From NCBI RefSeq assembly GCF_010183535.1, contig NC_071331.1, forward strand, positions 11,656,001-11,720,000: a stretch of 64,000 nucleotides of DNA, in the 5' to 3' direction. The DNA comes from Caenorhabditis remanei (Eukaryota; Nematoda; Chromadorea; Rhabditida; Rhabditidae). This document shows, piece after piece, positions 12,872 through 25,590 of the stretch; position 1 is the stretch's first letter; every line of letters begins with the position of its first letter. A program made the translations under genes and the position numbers. Below the pieces are notes generated by a model that was not told where the DNA came from, did not search any database, and was given only the letters and a program-made list of their open reading frames with translations.

Positions 12872-15800
12872 ATGAGACGACTACTAATCGTCTCGTTTTG
12901 TCTACTTTTTTCAATAGTAAATAGTGCAAAAGTTGATATCGATTTGATCAATGAGACGATTCGAGATCTTCTTCATTTCAAAAATTCTGATCCAAGTGAG
13001 TCACCTGGTGTGGAGCTTCTTCTTCTCAGTGTTTAATGTATAACAAAAATCTAAAGAATTTTCAAAATTTGAAAACTGCGGGAAACAGAAATATCGATGA
13101 GACGATATTTTCTAGTGTGCTTAGTTTTTTTTACTGATTCAGAATAGAAAGTTAAAAATACAGTTTGTTTTAGTTTCAGTACGCTAGACTAATACATTTT
13201 TTAGGTTAATACATATTTCAAATTTTACCTAACCGTACGTTTAGCATTAGTGTTCGTCACTGTTTCACTAGCTAGAAATTTCTACTCATAGCCATTAATT
13301 AATTAATCACCCTTTCCAGACATCACCTCATTCCATCGTCAATCCCACACTCTGACGGAACATATGAAGGATTTGTATCAGGTGAGTATATCTAACTATT
13401 TTATTCAAGAATATGTATATAACTCATCAATGTTTCGGTCAGTTTCAACTGATCTGCACACTCTCTCCATATTCAAATAATTTTTTTTCTGTTTCTGATT
13501 ATTTTCAAAAACTTGTCCAAGAGTTGTAATTTTGGTATCGCAGTGTTTAAAAACGTTATAACACTTTTTCCAGATCTTCATCGATGAAGACTCCAATGAA
13601 GACGGAAATTTGGTGCGTGCCATCGAACCAGCTGTTGGAAAACTTGATGGTCAAGAAGTTCTCGTTTTCGATGTTGAAGGATTCGATTCCGATGAATCCA
13701 TCATGAGAGCCGAACTTCATTTCTTCCTCAGACGACGTGACGCCTTCTCCAGAAGACGTTCTCGTCAGATTCGTGCCAAATCGGTTTGTGTGAATGAGTA
13801 CTGTAGACCACAGACCCTGAAGAAGATCCGTGGAAGTTCGACAAGTGGAGATGAGATGTTGGAGGATTTCAAAGTGGTTTGGGATGCAACAAAATCAGTT
13901 TTCGATTCGTATCATTTGGATGGAAAGCAAGCAGTTTTCCGTATTACAAGAGAACATTCAAAGATGAGACCTTATGCTGAGATGATCAGAAAGAGCACCC
14001 CATTCCTTGTGATCTACTCGAAAGTCAACCATACTCTGGATACAAAATCAGTCATCCAACAAGCCGAACAAACGAAGAGAAAGAGAAGAGACTTGGGAAA
14101 TGAGGAGTTGAGAGAATACTACACTTACAACTCCATTCCATTGGATAATGATGAACGGGAACCAGTGAAAAGGAAGGCTGGAAAAAAGAACAGTTTGTCA
14201 GAGGAGATGTCATCTGAAGACGTTTGGCAAGGATTCGGAGAAGAGACTTCAAGAGAAGATAGGGAGAGAAAGGAGAATGAGGAAATGGCAAATGATGTGA
14301 GAGTCGTGCTTCTGCAGAATAAGAATGTGAGTTACATCCGACAATCGAGCCAACTGGAGATATTGAATAAGTTTAGTCTGAATGAAACAGTTGTAATTTT
14401 TTCTAACGGATACTGCGAAACAACTGTTTTGGAACATAGAATTGTTAAATTAAACACATAGTCATGAGTATTCTGAATTGGAGATGTATTTCAAATGTAA
14501 ATGCATCAAAAACGGCTCATTTTCCGAGTTTGAAATCAAAATCAATCCCTTAAAAGTGTAAAATTTTGGAAATATTTTTAAAATTTGAGTGATCTTCTTT
14601 CCTTTTATGAATCTCAGTCTCAATTGGGTTCCTTTCAAACTCAAGATGATAACTTCTTAAGCTCATCGCTCTACTTCTAGATAATATCACTCTCGACCAC
14701 TCTCCTACCGTAATCCTTTTCATTACCTCTCTCTCTCCAACTCTCTTATTTTCCAATCAACAACACCTCATGAAAATCACACCAATTCCCTCTTTCATCT
14801 CTCCCAAATCCCACATCCGTAAACCAATAAATCACTCCTCAAAAACACATTTTTCTCTGTTTGCAGCGTTGTCACAAAGAGGGAACTTTGGTCAGTCTAA
14901 AACACTTCGGATGGGATCGATTCGTGATGGAACCGAAGACAATCGAGACGTCGTTCTGTAAAGGAAAGTGTGCGAAGCCGATGTTGACAAGTGGAAAAGC
15001 GTCGAATCATGCAATGCTGCAGTCTCTGTTCGCTGCAGAACCCGTCTGTTGTGCACCGACTAATTTGAAGTCACTCAACTTTTTGTATAGGTGAGAAAGT
15101 CTGATAGTCGAATTGAGATTTTTGAAAAGGAAGAGATTATAATGGAAGATTGTAGCAGTATATGTTGCAACGATCAGGTGACAGGAAGCTATGCTGGACT
15201 ACGATCCGGTTAGAGAAATCTCTTAAAGAAACATTCATTCTGAAACCTGCTTTAGCAGTAAACTAATTTATTTATTTATTTTATTTATTGAATACGATCG
15301 CAAGTATCGTGCAAGAAAGAAAAGAAAACAAAAATATCAAGAGTATAAGCATTAGTGAGGGTTAATCGGGATGTTAAATGTCTAACATAATACAAGAAAG
15401 AGATATCGTAGTGTGGTCAATTAGGTAAAGAGTGCAATGAGATAGACGGTCGGTTAATTCCAACCAAGTAAACGAAAACGTTAGAAAATTCATGCGATTT
15501 TGAGGAGGATTGGTGAATATCAAAATTAATGTTTCTAATTATGATCTTGAAACAGTATGTTTTAATCTGAACATGACCAAGAAAACTCAGCTGCTATTGT
15601 TTCTTAATTTCAAGAAATAGAGAGATTCTGAAGAGAAAGGCACTCTAACGATAGATCGTATAGAAACTTTTTTCGGATTCTTTCTTTTTTTTGCTCTGGA
15701 CAGAAGCCTTCTCAACTACTAAGCTAATATCAGACTTGCAAAATATCGACCCGGCCCGGTTCGTTACAAGTCTGGCAAATATCAGTTTGTCAAACCACGA

Positions 15801-16236
15801 ACCACTTTTCGTAAAGATAAGAAGACAATGTAGACTTAATTGACATTTCTATAGAATTCAAGGTCTATATCGAACCTTCGTAACAGTATACAACATTGTG
15901 ACACAAGTTATTCACTCTTATAGTTAATCTCATGACTGCCTCTTCAGAGCCATTTTGACCTGAAAGTTATAAACGGCTGACCAGAATATCAATACCTTCT
16001 CACACCAAAAACGTAGCTCTTGAAATTTCAAATAGATTCAAAACTGCAATTGGTTGAAACAAAAAGTTATGACAAGTAGCATGAATGTGTATGTGGGTAC
16101 TAAAGCCTTCTCCATCCCAATGATAATCTGAACTCTTTGAAACATGTAATATTTTCTTCATTTCAGAGACGAAAAAGGACGTACAGTAATCCGTAACTAC
16201 TCGAAGATGCTCATTGGATCTTGCTCTTGCCTTTAA
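12872..16236 (+). CDS. unc-129: TGF-beta family ligand, probable UNC-129 ortholog, 410 aa
   Basis: Five in-phase exons: 12872-12995, 13320-13381, 13574-14326, 14867-15090 and 16167-16236. The protein starts with a signal peptide (MRRLLIVSFCLLFSIVNS), followed by a charged prodomain. A furin-type KRKRR site ends near residue 234 and a second basic patch (VKRK) follows. The cysteine-knot domain covers about residues 314-410: RCHKEG, a GWDRFV tryptophan motif, SFCKGKCAKP, EPVCCAP and the C-terminal SCSCL, giving the seven cysteines usual for the family. As a secreted dimer it would act outside the cell; C. elegans UNC-129 steers motor axon guidance. The ortholog call rests on overall form, length and shared neighbourhood with bre-1; another nematode TGF-beta is possible. 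Trans-splicing is suggested by TTTTTCAG just upstream. Intron 4 is long (1.07 kb) and holds nothing I recognise. Confidence 0.8.
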
Positions 16237-16670
16237 ATTAATTCATTAATGTTCCTGTAATTCTCAAATAATCTTGCCTTCTCTTATTGTCTGTACATCC
16301 TTCTCTACCTCCACTAACACAAACCATTTTATTTCTTTCATAATAAGTGAATCCAATGAATCTCATTTCTCTCCCTCTAATCTTCTCTTATTTAACTGCT
16401 ACTTCCTAACTTTTGAATATCATAAACCTAGTCGGAATTTCCTGATTAGACTTTTATGAGTTCCCCCTTCCCTTTCTGAATTTGTTTAACCTGAACAACG
16501 TTCAAATTAAAATTCAAAACAGAATGAACCATCTGAATAAAGTTAAACACCAAAGTGTTCATCACGTTCCGAGATCATCTTTATTTACTCAGAATCTGCA
16601 TAAAACTGTGGGAGGAGGGACCACGAGTCCTCGATTGAAATAAGTAAATAGAACAGTCTGTCAGTTTAAC

Positions 16671-18166
16671 ATGAACTCAATCAGCTGTCTTCTGTTTCTT
16701 CTGATTCTATTCTACAGGTGTTTCCATGCAGTCGATGGGCGGTTCTTCTATGGTGAGTTGGGAATTTTCTTACTGTTTTTAGTAGTTAACATTTGTTGAG
16801 CGAAATTTTTCTATCTAATTTTTTTTCATAGCCCATCCGTGATCTAAGTATTGACCTGGACAACATAGAATAATGTAAATTCTATGATTTTGACAATATC
16901 AGCCAGATGTAGATACTTTAGTGAAATTCAGGTCTGGAAAATCTGAGAAAATGGGAAAATTCTCAGAAGTGACCCTCTAGACTGGCCCAAGATTCTTTAA
17001 TCATTTTTAATCACTACAAAAAACTTCCCCAGAACTACATACATTTTGATAAGTTGGCTGGAACCGCCAAGAATCACAAATATGACTGGAGCTATTAAAT
17101 ACCTTTTTCTCAACTGTACGCTCCTGAATTTTTGGAAAATCTGAGACAATACAAATCCGCTTCATATTATAATGGGCATAATACCCCACTTAACGCTTCA
17201 AAAATTTTAAGAAATTGTAGAAACAGTAAATATTTTTGTTTCAAATGCAGTTTTCTACCACAAACAAATTTTCCCAGTTGTATCTTGGTTTCAAAACGAC
17301 TATACGAATAATCCGATTATCCAAAAAACTTCTTAATTTGAAAATAATGAGTTCAGAAGACGTGAAAATGTACGGCTGTCGATGTCTCCAAAAAGATCAA
17401 ACCAAACAACTGCTCACCTCGCTTACAAATGGAATTCCAGTCAATGCAAATCGACCGATATGGAAATCTTTTGTTAGGGAACAACCAACATTATCGAACA
17501 ATTTACAGAGCAAGGTATATTTAATTTACACATCTGTAGTTTTTGGAACGCTTACTGATTCAGGTAGTGCACATAAAGAATTAAATCCTTTTTATAACGT
17601 TTCTTGGATAGTTTATTTCAATTTCATAGGTTTCCTGGTCCCAATCGCAGTTGGAAAATAAAAATGTGTTAATTGTAACATGAAACATCAGAAAGTTATC
17701 AAAAAACAAATTCAGCTCGTTCCTACTCCCACCCATATAATCTACTTACAAATCTCCCACCTTTTCAGATCCAATACCTCAAGGAATGGCTTGCAACACT
17801 GACTCTTGACACTCCTACAGTACCCCCAACAACCACTACAACTACCACTTCGAGACCTCAAACTACAGAAGATCCAGTCGCTTTGCCATTCGACGAAGCA
17901 GCTGTTGGAAATAATGTTTTCCTGAAGTTGGCCTACAAGATGATGGCTAAGTATTTCAAGAAATTCCGTGAGTTTGAATTTTACGGTTTCTGAGAACCGA
18001 AAAATTGTTGTGATTATCTTAATTCCTTGATTTTTCCTTGACCATACAAACGTTTCCAGGCGGCGAATGGACAATTCTCGACCGTTTCGAATGTATTTGT
18101 GATGGAGATCTCATTGAACTTCTCAAATCGAAAACATTTATCAATATTCAAGTCGCACATGATTAG
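16671..18166 (+). CDS. Small secreted cysteine-containing protein, 181 aa
   Basis: Four in-phase exons: 16671-16752, 17357-17514, 17769-17967 and 18060-18166. It begins with a hydrophobic signal peptide (MNSISCLLFLLILFYRCFHA). The mature part has a CRC motif near its start, a Thr/Pro-rich linker (VPPTTTTTTTSRP) likely to be O-glycosylated, and a CIC motif near the C-terminus. The paired CxC motifs suggest disulfides joining the two ends. I recognise no family. Exon 2 was started at 17357 because only that acceptor matches the phase of exon 1; an upstream open stretch (17236-17356) is out of phase with it. It lies 434 bp downstream of the TGF-beta gene on the same strand, too far for a typical operon gap. 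The function is unknown; it is probably extracellular. Confidence 0.65.
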
Positions 18167-18393
18167 TTTTATTGATTTCAACTTTCTTCGATAAAATTTT
18201 CTGAATTTCCCAAAATTATTATGACTCTCCCAATAAGTTTTACCCAATCTCACAGAATAGATTTCAATTTGAAGCAGAAAAAATCGGGAATTTGTAAGGC
18301 TACAAAACGAAGATTCTAGAATTTCTTCTCTCTATCTAAGGTCCCCCGAGGTATTCAACAAGCCCCGCCCCTTTTCCCACGTGTAACATAGCA

Positions 18394-18420
18394 ACCGGCG
18401 GAACCCGGGAGATGTCCGTA
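18394..18420 (+). promoter_or_regulatory. Proximal-sequence-like element of U5 snRNA gene 1
   Basis: GGCGGAACCCGGGAGATGTC lies 40 bp upstream of the U5 start. The same block sits at exactly the same distance upstream of the other two U5 genes in the window, which marks it as the SNAPc-type promoter element of a nematode snRNA gene. A GC-rich box and CACGTG lie a little further upstream. Confidence 0.7.
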
Positions 18421-18460
18421 CACACTGTTACTCAAATACCCTCCTCTCGTTGTGTTCACT

Positions 18461-18581
18461 AACTCTGGTTCCTCTGCATTTGACCGTGAAAATCTTTCGC
18501 CTTTTACTAAAGATTTCCGTGCAAAGGAGCAAACTCTGAGTATTATAAACAATTTTTGGAGTCCCCTCGAACGAGCGGGAC
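18461..18581 (+). ncRNA. U5 spliceosomal snRNA (gene 1)
   Basis: A 121-nt RNA recognised by the invariant U5 loop CGCCTTTTACTAAAG closed by an AAATCTTT/AAAGATTT stem, the 5' ACTCTGGTTCCTCTGC strand pairing with GCAAAGGAGCAAACTCTGAG, the Sm site AATTTTTGGA, and a 3' hairpin of GTCCC-CTCG against CGAG-C-GGGAC. U5 holds the exons in register during both splicing steps as part of the tri-snRNP. The 5' end is placed by comparison with the family and could be off by one or two bases. The homology with the two other copies extends from about 18326 to 18695, well beyond the RNA itself. It lies outside duplicated block A, on the opposite strand to the other two. Confidence 0.9.
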
Positions 18582-19016
18582 AAAAATGAAGTAGAATGTC
18601 CTCTGAAAAGGTTGAGATGATATGATTCGGGAGCCTGATGGTGATGGAACAGAGGTGAGAATGAGAACCTTCAGGTTCCAAATTATTAGAAAAATTTAGA
18701 TTCGGTTTCTCAAATATTATTAACGGCGAACTACACTTTCAATCTTTGCAATACAAATTCACTATGTTAACTTCCATAAAGGATGATGAAACAAGAATCC
18801 ATGTACACATTTTTCCAACGTGAACAGAATATCTAACTGAAACGCACAAGCAATTTTATCTTCGTCGTCAACTCTTACTAAATTAACTGTAAATCTGAAA
18901 CAGCGTAGAATTCTTTTATTAATTATAACATGCCTAGCAACCTAATAATCTATCAAAAGGCACATTCATAATATTATACTCGCATCAATGTTTCAATGCT
19001 ATAGAAGAAAAATGAA
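18582..19016. other. Gap between U5 gene 1 and block A
   Basis: The first 100 bases are the conserved U5 3' flank. The rest shows no feature and should hold the 3' UTR of the MLT-10-like gene on the minus strand. Confidence 0.5.
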
Positions 19017-19017
19017 T

Positions 19018-22000
19018 TTAAGACAAAAACGTGGGTGACAATACGTTAGCAGCCAACGCAGAATCTGTGAAAATAGAAGGAGAAAGAACAGATGGAGACA
19101 GTACGACTCCAGAGAGTACGGTTGGAGAAACGACATCAGGACAGAGAACAAATGGAGATAAAACTAGAGGAGACATTACGTATGGATTTACTACATTAGG
19201 GGATAAGACGTAGGGAGAGAAGACGTATGCATTGAATACGGCAGCTGATAATACATTTGGACCAAGGACGTATGGAGAGAAGATGAGTGGATTTCCGACC
19301 TGTGAAGAAGACATTTATGGATGGGGGGGGGGGGGGGATGGAACTTATTTGGCATTTCAGGTTTCGAAGTTAATTTAGGACCAAAGTTTTCAGATGGGAC
19401 CGGCTGTTTTTTTCTTGTTTCAAACTTTTGATTTAGTCTTCCTCCATCAAGTTTGTTCAATACTGTATTGTCTGATCCGAAAAAAACGTTAAAGAGAAAA
19501 TCGAACTTACTTGAGGTGAAATAACCGGAAGAGACATGAGAAGTGGAGAGAGAACACTCGGACAGAACAGTTGAGGAGATAGGACGAGTGGTCCGAGAAC
19601 GGATAGCTGGAAATGAATAATATTCAACTTTTCGAAAAAAAACCACGTTTCAGGAATGCAACTTTAGATTTCGCAGCAAAGAATCGAAAGTCATTTTTAC
19701 AAATCCTTTCCATACGAACCTTATTAATAGTGGGTGCAAATGCTTGTGGTGAGAACACTGTCGGATTCAAAAACACGATTTGATACAATCCATTCAACAG
19801 AGAAATCGTCTGTCTCTTCACTCTTCTTCCACTTTTTCCAAATCCTTGAGCTCCATTTCCTTTCGCAAGTTCTCTGATTGTCATTCGAATGGACTCTTCC
19901 TTCTGTTCAGTTGTCAGAGAGTCAACTTCATGAATATCGAATGGTAGATCAGAAACCGAAGTGTTGTATATTCCAGTCTCTCCATAAAGAGATTGCATTT
20001 GTTCTTTGTTCATGAATGAGAATTTTTTATTGACGAAATCCAAATTTTGAGCACGAGTCAGAGAGCTGGAAAGAGATGTGTACGCCTGAAATGGGACTTC
20101 GATTGGTCAGAATTGGGTCCAGTATTTTCTTTGAAAACTACTGTTCCAACCGGTCATAATCTTTGCTGGAAGGAATACATGAACATTGAGTGACGGATCC
20201 CCTTAATCTCACCTGATCAATAATCGAAGTCATATCCACTAAATCCTTATCCAATCCACTCTTTCTCAGTCCTTTCACCAGATTCAATGCGTCATCCACA
20301 ACATTATTCACTCCTGTGATATCCATCACCAATTCCAACACATTTTCTCTATCCTTGTCTTTCAATCCAGCTTTTTCCAGAACATTCGGAATTGGGAGGA
20401 TACTATTGTCACTCTCGTCACGATACAATGGGAACATGTCGGGAGAGAGGAGCCGTCTGGAATCAAAAGTTGTGTTGATGAATTGATTGATTAGTTGGAG
20501 TTAAATATAATTTCTCATATCAGAATTCAATGAAACAGAAATTTGTTTAGTGAAGTTAGCGTCTTCCTACCTCTTTGTGTTTAACTTCTCTGGCATAATC
20601 GGCATAAACCTTGGCGACAAAAAGTTCGCATTCGAATCTTTCGTATGTTTGTGAACTGCATCCACCAATCCGAAAACAGTTTCATCAATCATTCCATCCG
20701 GTGTAATATCTCGAACTCGATCAGAGAATGATTTCTTTTGTCTCAATGGATGATTCTTTCCAATTACCATATCCAACATTCTATTCTTGAATCGATTCTT
20801 CTCCCGGGCTCCGAATACAGCGTCTTGCAGCTGAAATGTTGGTTTTCAGGGTTTTATTTGAACGAAGAGACTCATAAAGTAATTTGCCGATAACTTTCTC
20901 TGCTTCAAAACTATTGCAAAACAATAACATTTTTCCGACAACTAATCGAAGAGTCTTTTTTTATCCTTACCTTTTTCAGATTTGTATAGCTTGAAGTCAT
21001 ATTTCTCGTCGGTTTCACATGTGCAAACTCTCTGATCATTTTGGTGAATTCTTGTATTGGACTCTTGTTATTTTCATGCAAATCTGGCATCTTTGCAAAA
21101 TTCTTTGGTTTATAGAATACTCCATCCAAACTGTCAACTCGTTTCGCTTCGTCGACTGCTTCTTTCTGAAAAATGAGAGTTTTGAAACACTAAAACTCAT
21201 ACAAACTAAAATTGATTTTTTAATGTTTCTGAATGTTTACCAATGAAATAAAATATATCTTCATGATTACCAGAATCCGTCACAGTTTATAAAAGAAAAC
21301 TCACATTACTATAAAGCGAGAGAATATTTCTCTTCACTCTTCTCTTTCTATATTTCATCGAATTGATTTTCTCCATTTTCTCCAACATCTTCGGTGACAT
21401 TTTGTATTGACCAGCGAAGTTTCTTCTCTTCATTTTTCGAAATCTTGCAAGTTTCAGTTTCTCTGCTTGGATCTCGTTTATTTTCTGAATGTTCTCATTC
21501 TGTTTTTTTTATTTCAGCGATTATTTAGTATTACCGTTCGTACTCTCTTTTTCAACTGCTTCTGCACTACTTTCTTCTGAAATTTCCTTCTTTTCAGTTT
21601 CTTTATATCTAGTTTGCCCATTGGTACTGTATCTTGTTTATCGATAAAATCTAATTTCTTATCCAATGCTGCCTTCCCATAAATGTCTTCCAACTTTCCG
21701 TCGAAGGCGTTCACGAGACATTTAGCTCCAGCTTTCACGTCATATTCTTTGGGAATTGAATCAAGACAAGCAACAAATGCACGGCGTTGCGGTCTGGAAA
21801 TTTATATAGAAAAACTCAATGTGAGAGATTAGAAGTGTTATTTCGTTTCGGTGTAAGTAACATTTTAGAAACATAATTTAATTCTTTCTAATAATTTGGA
21901 ACCTGGAATTTCTTAATCTCGCATCTGTTGCATCACATCAGACTCCCGAATCATATCATCTAAACCTTTTCAAAGAACATTCAATTTCATTTTTGTCCCG

Positions 22001-25000
22001 CTCTTTCGAGGGAACTCCAAAAATTGTTTATAATACTCAGAGTTTGCTCCTTTGCACGGAAATCTTTAGTAAAAGGCGAAAGATTTTCACGGTCAAATGC
22101 AGAGGAACCAGAGTTAGTGAAAACAACGAAGGGAGGGTATTTGAATGACTGTGTGTACGGACATCTCCCGGGTTCCGCCGGTTGCTATGTTACACGTGGG
22201 AAAAGGGGCGGGGCTTGTCGGATACCTTGAGGGACCTTAGATAGAGAGAATATGAAGTTGTAACGATCAACGGAACAAGACCACGTTTAACTTTTGTGGC
22301 CATCGAGTCTAGTAGAATCTAAATATAAGTTTCTAAATGAAATCCAGAGGCATCGGAGGTATAGAAAGTCAAAAAATGCTGGAATCGTTGTTCTGTAACT
22401 TCACAAATTTCCAAATTTTTGCGATCGTAATCTATTCTGTAAAATTGGCTAAAACTTGCTATGTTAGTTACAACAACATTCTGGACAAAAATAGAGATCG
22501 CTGGAAATGTCGCCTCATAAGGGATAGTGTTAGACAAGTGGATAGAGTTTGATGGAGGTATTAATTTTTTGTTTCCAACTAGATTTTTTTGAGGTTTCTG
22601 AAACAGATAGAATCCATTATGAGGGTCTCAATGAGAATCTGTTTCTTTAGAGTTCCCCAATCAAAAATTGGATAAATGTTCTGCAGAAACTATCACAACA
22701 GATAATACTCACTTGAAACTGACTACTTATAAAATTCTGTTTTCAAAAATTTGGGTCTGGAATGCGAATTTCCCGAGTGGTCTACTAGCGATTTTTTGAT
22801 CGAGTTTTCAGAGGAAATGGATGAAAACTTGACGACATGGAGCTTCGTACTCTTCTTCCAGATTTATAGTAGCTCCAATATGGACCGAGTAATCAGACTT
22901 CTTGTCTGAAAGTCTGGGATGGTATCTTGGAGTGTTCACGTTTGATGCTTCTGAAATTGTTCCTGAATCACGTTTGAAACCCCTAGAGATGAGTTACCCA
23001 AAGGTTTCCAAGAAATAAAGTATCTTAAGCTACCGTACCTTTGCTCTCTGTTCTCAATACCATCTCAACAAATCACAAGTTCAAAGATACATCATAAATA
23101 TATCTAATTCACAGGTATCGTCTTCCATTGCTAACTATCCGTTTTCCTCATTAAAATCCTTGCGTATTAACGACGCATTGTTCTTTTGCCTCTCGTTCTC
23201 CTCCTTGTCTGATCTCCCCTCTTCCATCTCGTTATCAAAACTGACGAATTCTCGACGGTTCTTCGTTTTCTATGGCGGCGTCAAGTCAGAAGCAACAACG
23301 ATAAAAACGGCAATAAAAGTGCCAAAACGAACTGGTCTCCCTGTTTCTTTCACACGATTTCCCTTTTTGATTTACAACTTTTTTAAGAGACGTCGAGAGA
23401 ATTGAGATGGTGATGGCTGCTTATCTTCAGAATATGTTTTAGATGACTCACTTCTTCATTTGCATATACATTTGTTTGCCAACGGAACCAAGAAGTGAGC
23501 TGACCGCTTGAATGTACCATCCGTAATGGAGCTGTTGAAGCTGAAAATTGAATATTAAAAAGTTAATTTTCAGGAAAGTTATCAATCATCTTCGTGAAAT
23601 TTTGAGATTTGATATCAAAACTTCAAAACGGGAATTTCATTTTGTGCAGTGGTGAAAAAACGGTAAAGCTTTTGAAAAATAATATGGATTATGTAGGACC
23701 ATTACAATTGCGCTCTAAACAAGAAATATTCGCAAGATTAATTCGATCCATTGAAACTTTTGATGACTATATTTTTCGCTTTTTCATTTAGCACTAGCTT
23801 TTCAAATTTTCAGGAGAGCGCAGTTTTGAAAATCTATTAGACAGGTGAGCAAGTATTCTTGCAAAAAGTAATTACAGTTACGCTAATTCCAGAAATTCCA
23901 TCGTTGGTTCTGATGGTGATATGAGCCACACAATGCCTTTCTAATAAAATTAATGGAAGCTTCCGAAATTCTATGAAACTTCCAAAAGATCAGATTTTTC
24001 CTTCTCTCCATTTTCTACAAAATATTCCATCCATCACCTCTCCTTTCCCCCTAATTCTTACCTAACCGATCAATCATTCAATCGTTTTTTCAATCTCCCA
24101 GACTTGTCAATTCAGATTCATTTCATACCTTATCAACCTCCTTCGCTTCCATTTTCATCTTATCCATAGCTGCCAATTTCGTTGCACTTTGCACACAATT
24201 CACATTATCGAATGCTGGAATTTTTTTTTTCAAAATTTAACAATTCGGTAATTTTCTGTGAATTGTAAACTCCCACCTAAATAAAATACACACGAAGCAG
24301 ATGCGGGGACCTATTGTCTGTGTCTGTCCCCACTAAAATTAAACACATTTTGAAAATGAAAACTTTCTCTAAATCCATCTCACTTCGTTCCCCAATGACA
24401 TCACCCAAAAATACAAAAAAGAATACTGCACTTTTTTCATCAAAAGTCGTTATCATTTTGTTCTCTTATTTCCTACTTATCAAGTTTTCATTTCTTCGAA
24501 ACTTCCGAGGAACGAGTGGAACGTATTCAGACTAATCTATCATTTCTCTTTTCACTTGAGGCGATATTTTTGGCGCCGAAAAAAACGGAGAGGAAGTGAA
24601 AAATGAAAGGGAAAATGGAAGATGAATTGCACTTTAGCGAGGAGGAGAAGAATGTTTTGGAGTGACCTAGGAATTCGGAATTTTTCTCGAAACAACTTGA
24701 AACCTAACTGTTTTGTGAGCCTTTAAAAGTTGAAATAGCATCAGATCTGGCTGTTTCAAATACTGGATATAAGCTCATTGATATAACTTATCTCGATATG
24801 TAAGGTGCCGAATCAAAAATTCAAAATTAATGCTTTAAAACTGATTTCTTGGTACTGAAAAGATAATTCAGAAAACTCAAAATGAGATAAAGTGAGTTGG
24901 AAACAATAAGATGTTTCAGGGATTCCTTATACTGGACAATACTTTGCTCCTAGCACATTGCATTAGTACCAATAAAATGAAACGAATTCCAGACAAGTTA

Positions 25001-25590
25001 GATTCTCGACATATACAAATGGACCCTTTCGAAATGTCGGTGTATGTCTCAGAAAAGCGCGTTCGTAGTAGCTTCTTCAAACTAATAACTTTTACAGAAG
25101 TGATAGCTTACTCGAAGGCTTAAAGTGTGTGAAAACCGAACCTGGTATCAATTGAAGACTGTTGTGACGTGTTAGCAATATACATTTTTTGCGAAACAGT
25201 AACTTTTGAATCAAAAAGTTCATAATTAACCTTGTGTTATGAAAATATGTGAAAAATGTTTCAACGATTTTATATGTTAGATACAACTTCTGATGGGCCA
25301 TTCAGACTATTTTCGGTGTAGGTAGTTTTTTGTTAGAGAGTGTTTGCTGAAATTCGACCAAGCTAATTTACCTACAAAAGAGTATCAACTGAAGAGCTCC
25401 AACATTTATGAACAAGTTTTTAAAGAATTTGAAACAGTAATTTCGCGAAGTTCTGAGAAACGTGCCTGGCTATAGATGCGCTCGGCAACTCTAGACCTCC
25501 ACCATATCCCTCACCCCTAAACCAAACCAACTCACCATAACAAAATAGCACAAAAATGCACGTCGTCCACCACGACCGAGACCGTTTCAT
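19018..25590 (-). CDS. MLT-10/MLT-TEN-type moulting protein, copy A, 708 aa
   Basis: Eleven exons keep phase throughout: 25590-25536, 24214-24129, 23540-23452, 21793-21535, 21499-21305, 21165-20971, 20830-20571, 20456-20213, 20085-19720, 19606-19511 and 19299-19018. It begins with a signal peptide (MKRSRSWWTTCIFVLFCY). The middle is lysine/arginine-rich with several dibasic KRRVKR-type sites. The C-terminal quarter is a repeat of hydrophobic triplets ending SP (VLSPLLM, FSPYVLGP, VLSPSVLSP), the hallmark of the nematode MLT-10 family, whose founder acts in cuticle shedding and is secreted by the hypodermis. The intron between exons 3 and 4 carries a U5 snRNA gene on the same strand. The stop codon is also the left breakpoint of the duplication. 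I am confident of the family, not of the exact ortholog. Confidence 0.82.
19323..19337 (+). repeat. Poly-G tract (15 G) in the last intron of copy A
   Basis: A run of 15 guanines on the plus strand. The equivalent site in copy B (about 44782-44787) has only six. Confidence 0.9.
21995..22115 (-). ncRNA. U5 spliceosomal snRNA (gene 2), intronic
   Basis: It is identical to gene 1 in the invariant loop and the main stems. The Sm site is AATTTTTGGA, and the 3' hairpin carries compensating or wobble changes (GTTCC with GGGAC, GAAAGAG loop side). It lies in intron 3 of the MLT-10-like gene copy A, on the same strand as that gene, with its own upstream element at 22156-22182. It forms an inverted pair with gene 1, about 3.4 kb away. 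Confidence 0.9.
22156..22182 (-). promoter_or_regulatory. Proximal-sequence-like element of U5 gene 2
   Basis: It is the same conserved block as upstream of gene 1, at the same 40-bp distance from the RNA start. GC-box-like and CACGTG sequences follow further upstream (22190-22212). Confidence 0.7.

Noticed and set aside
17236..17356. Upstream extension of exon 2 of the secreted protein gene
   Set aside because: The frame is open but out of phase with exon 1; the acceptor at 17356 gives the only consistent join.
16671..18166. Operon with the upstream TGF-beta gene
   Set aside because: The 434-bp gap is larger than the usual 100-bp or so spacing, and the second gene has its own possible leader acceptor.
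18355..18681. Open frame of about 108 codons, with related frames at 22024-22230 and 47571-47786
   Set aside because: The frames are translations of the U5 snRNA genes and their promoters, in sense or antisense. The sequence is conserved for RNA structure, not for protein.
19031..19213. Plus-strand Thr/Gly repeat frame, also at 44491-44673
   Set aside because: It is antisense to the SP-repeat tail of the MLT-10-like protein.
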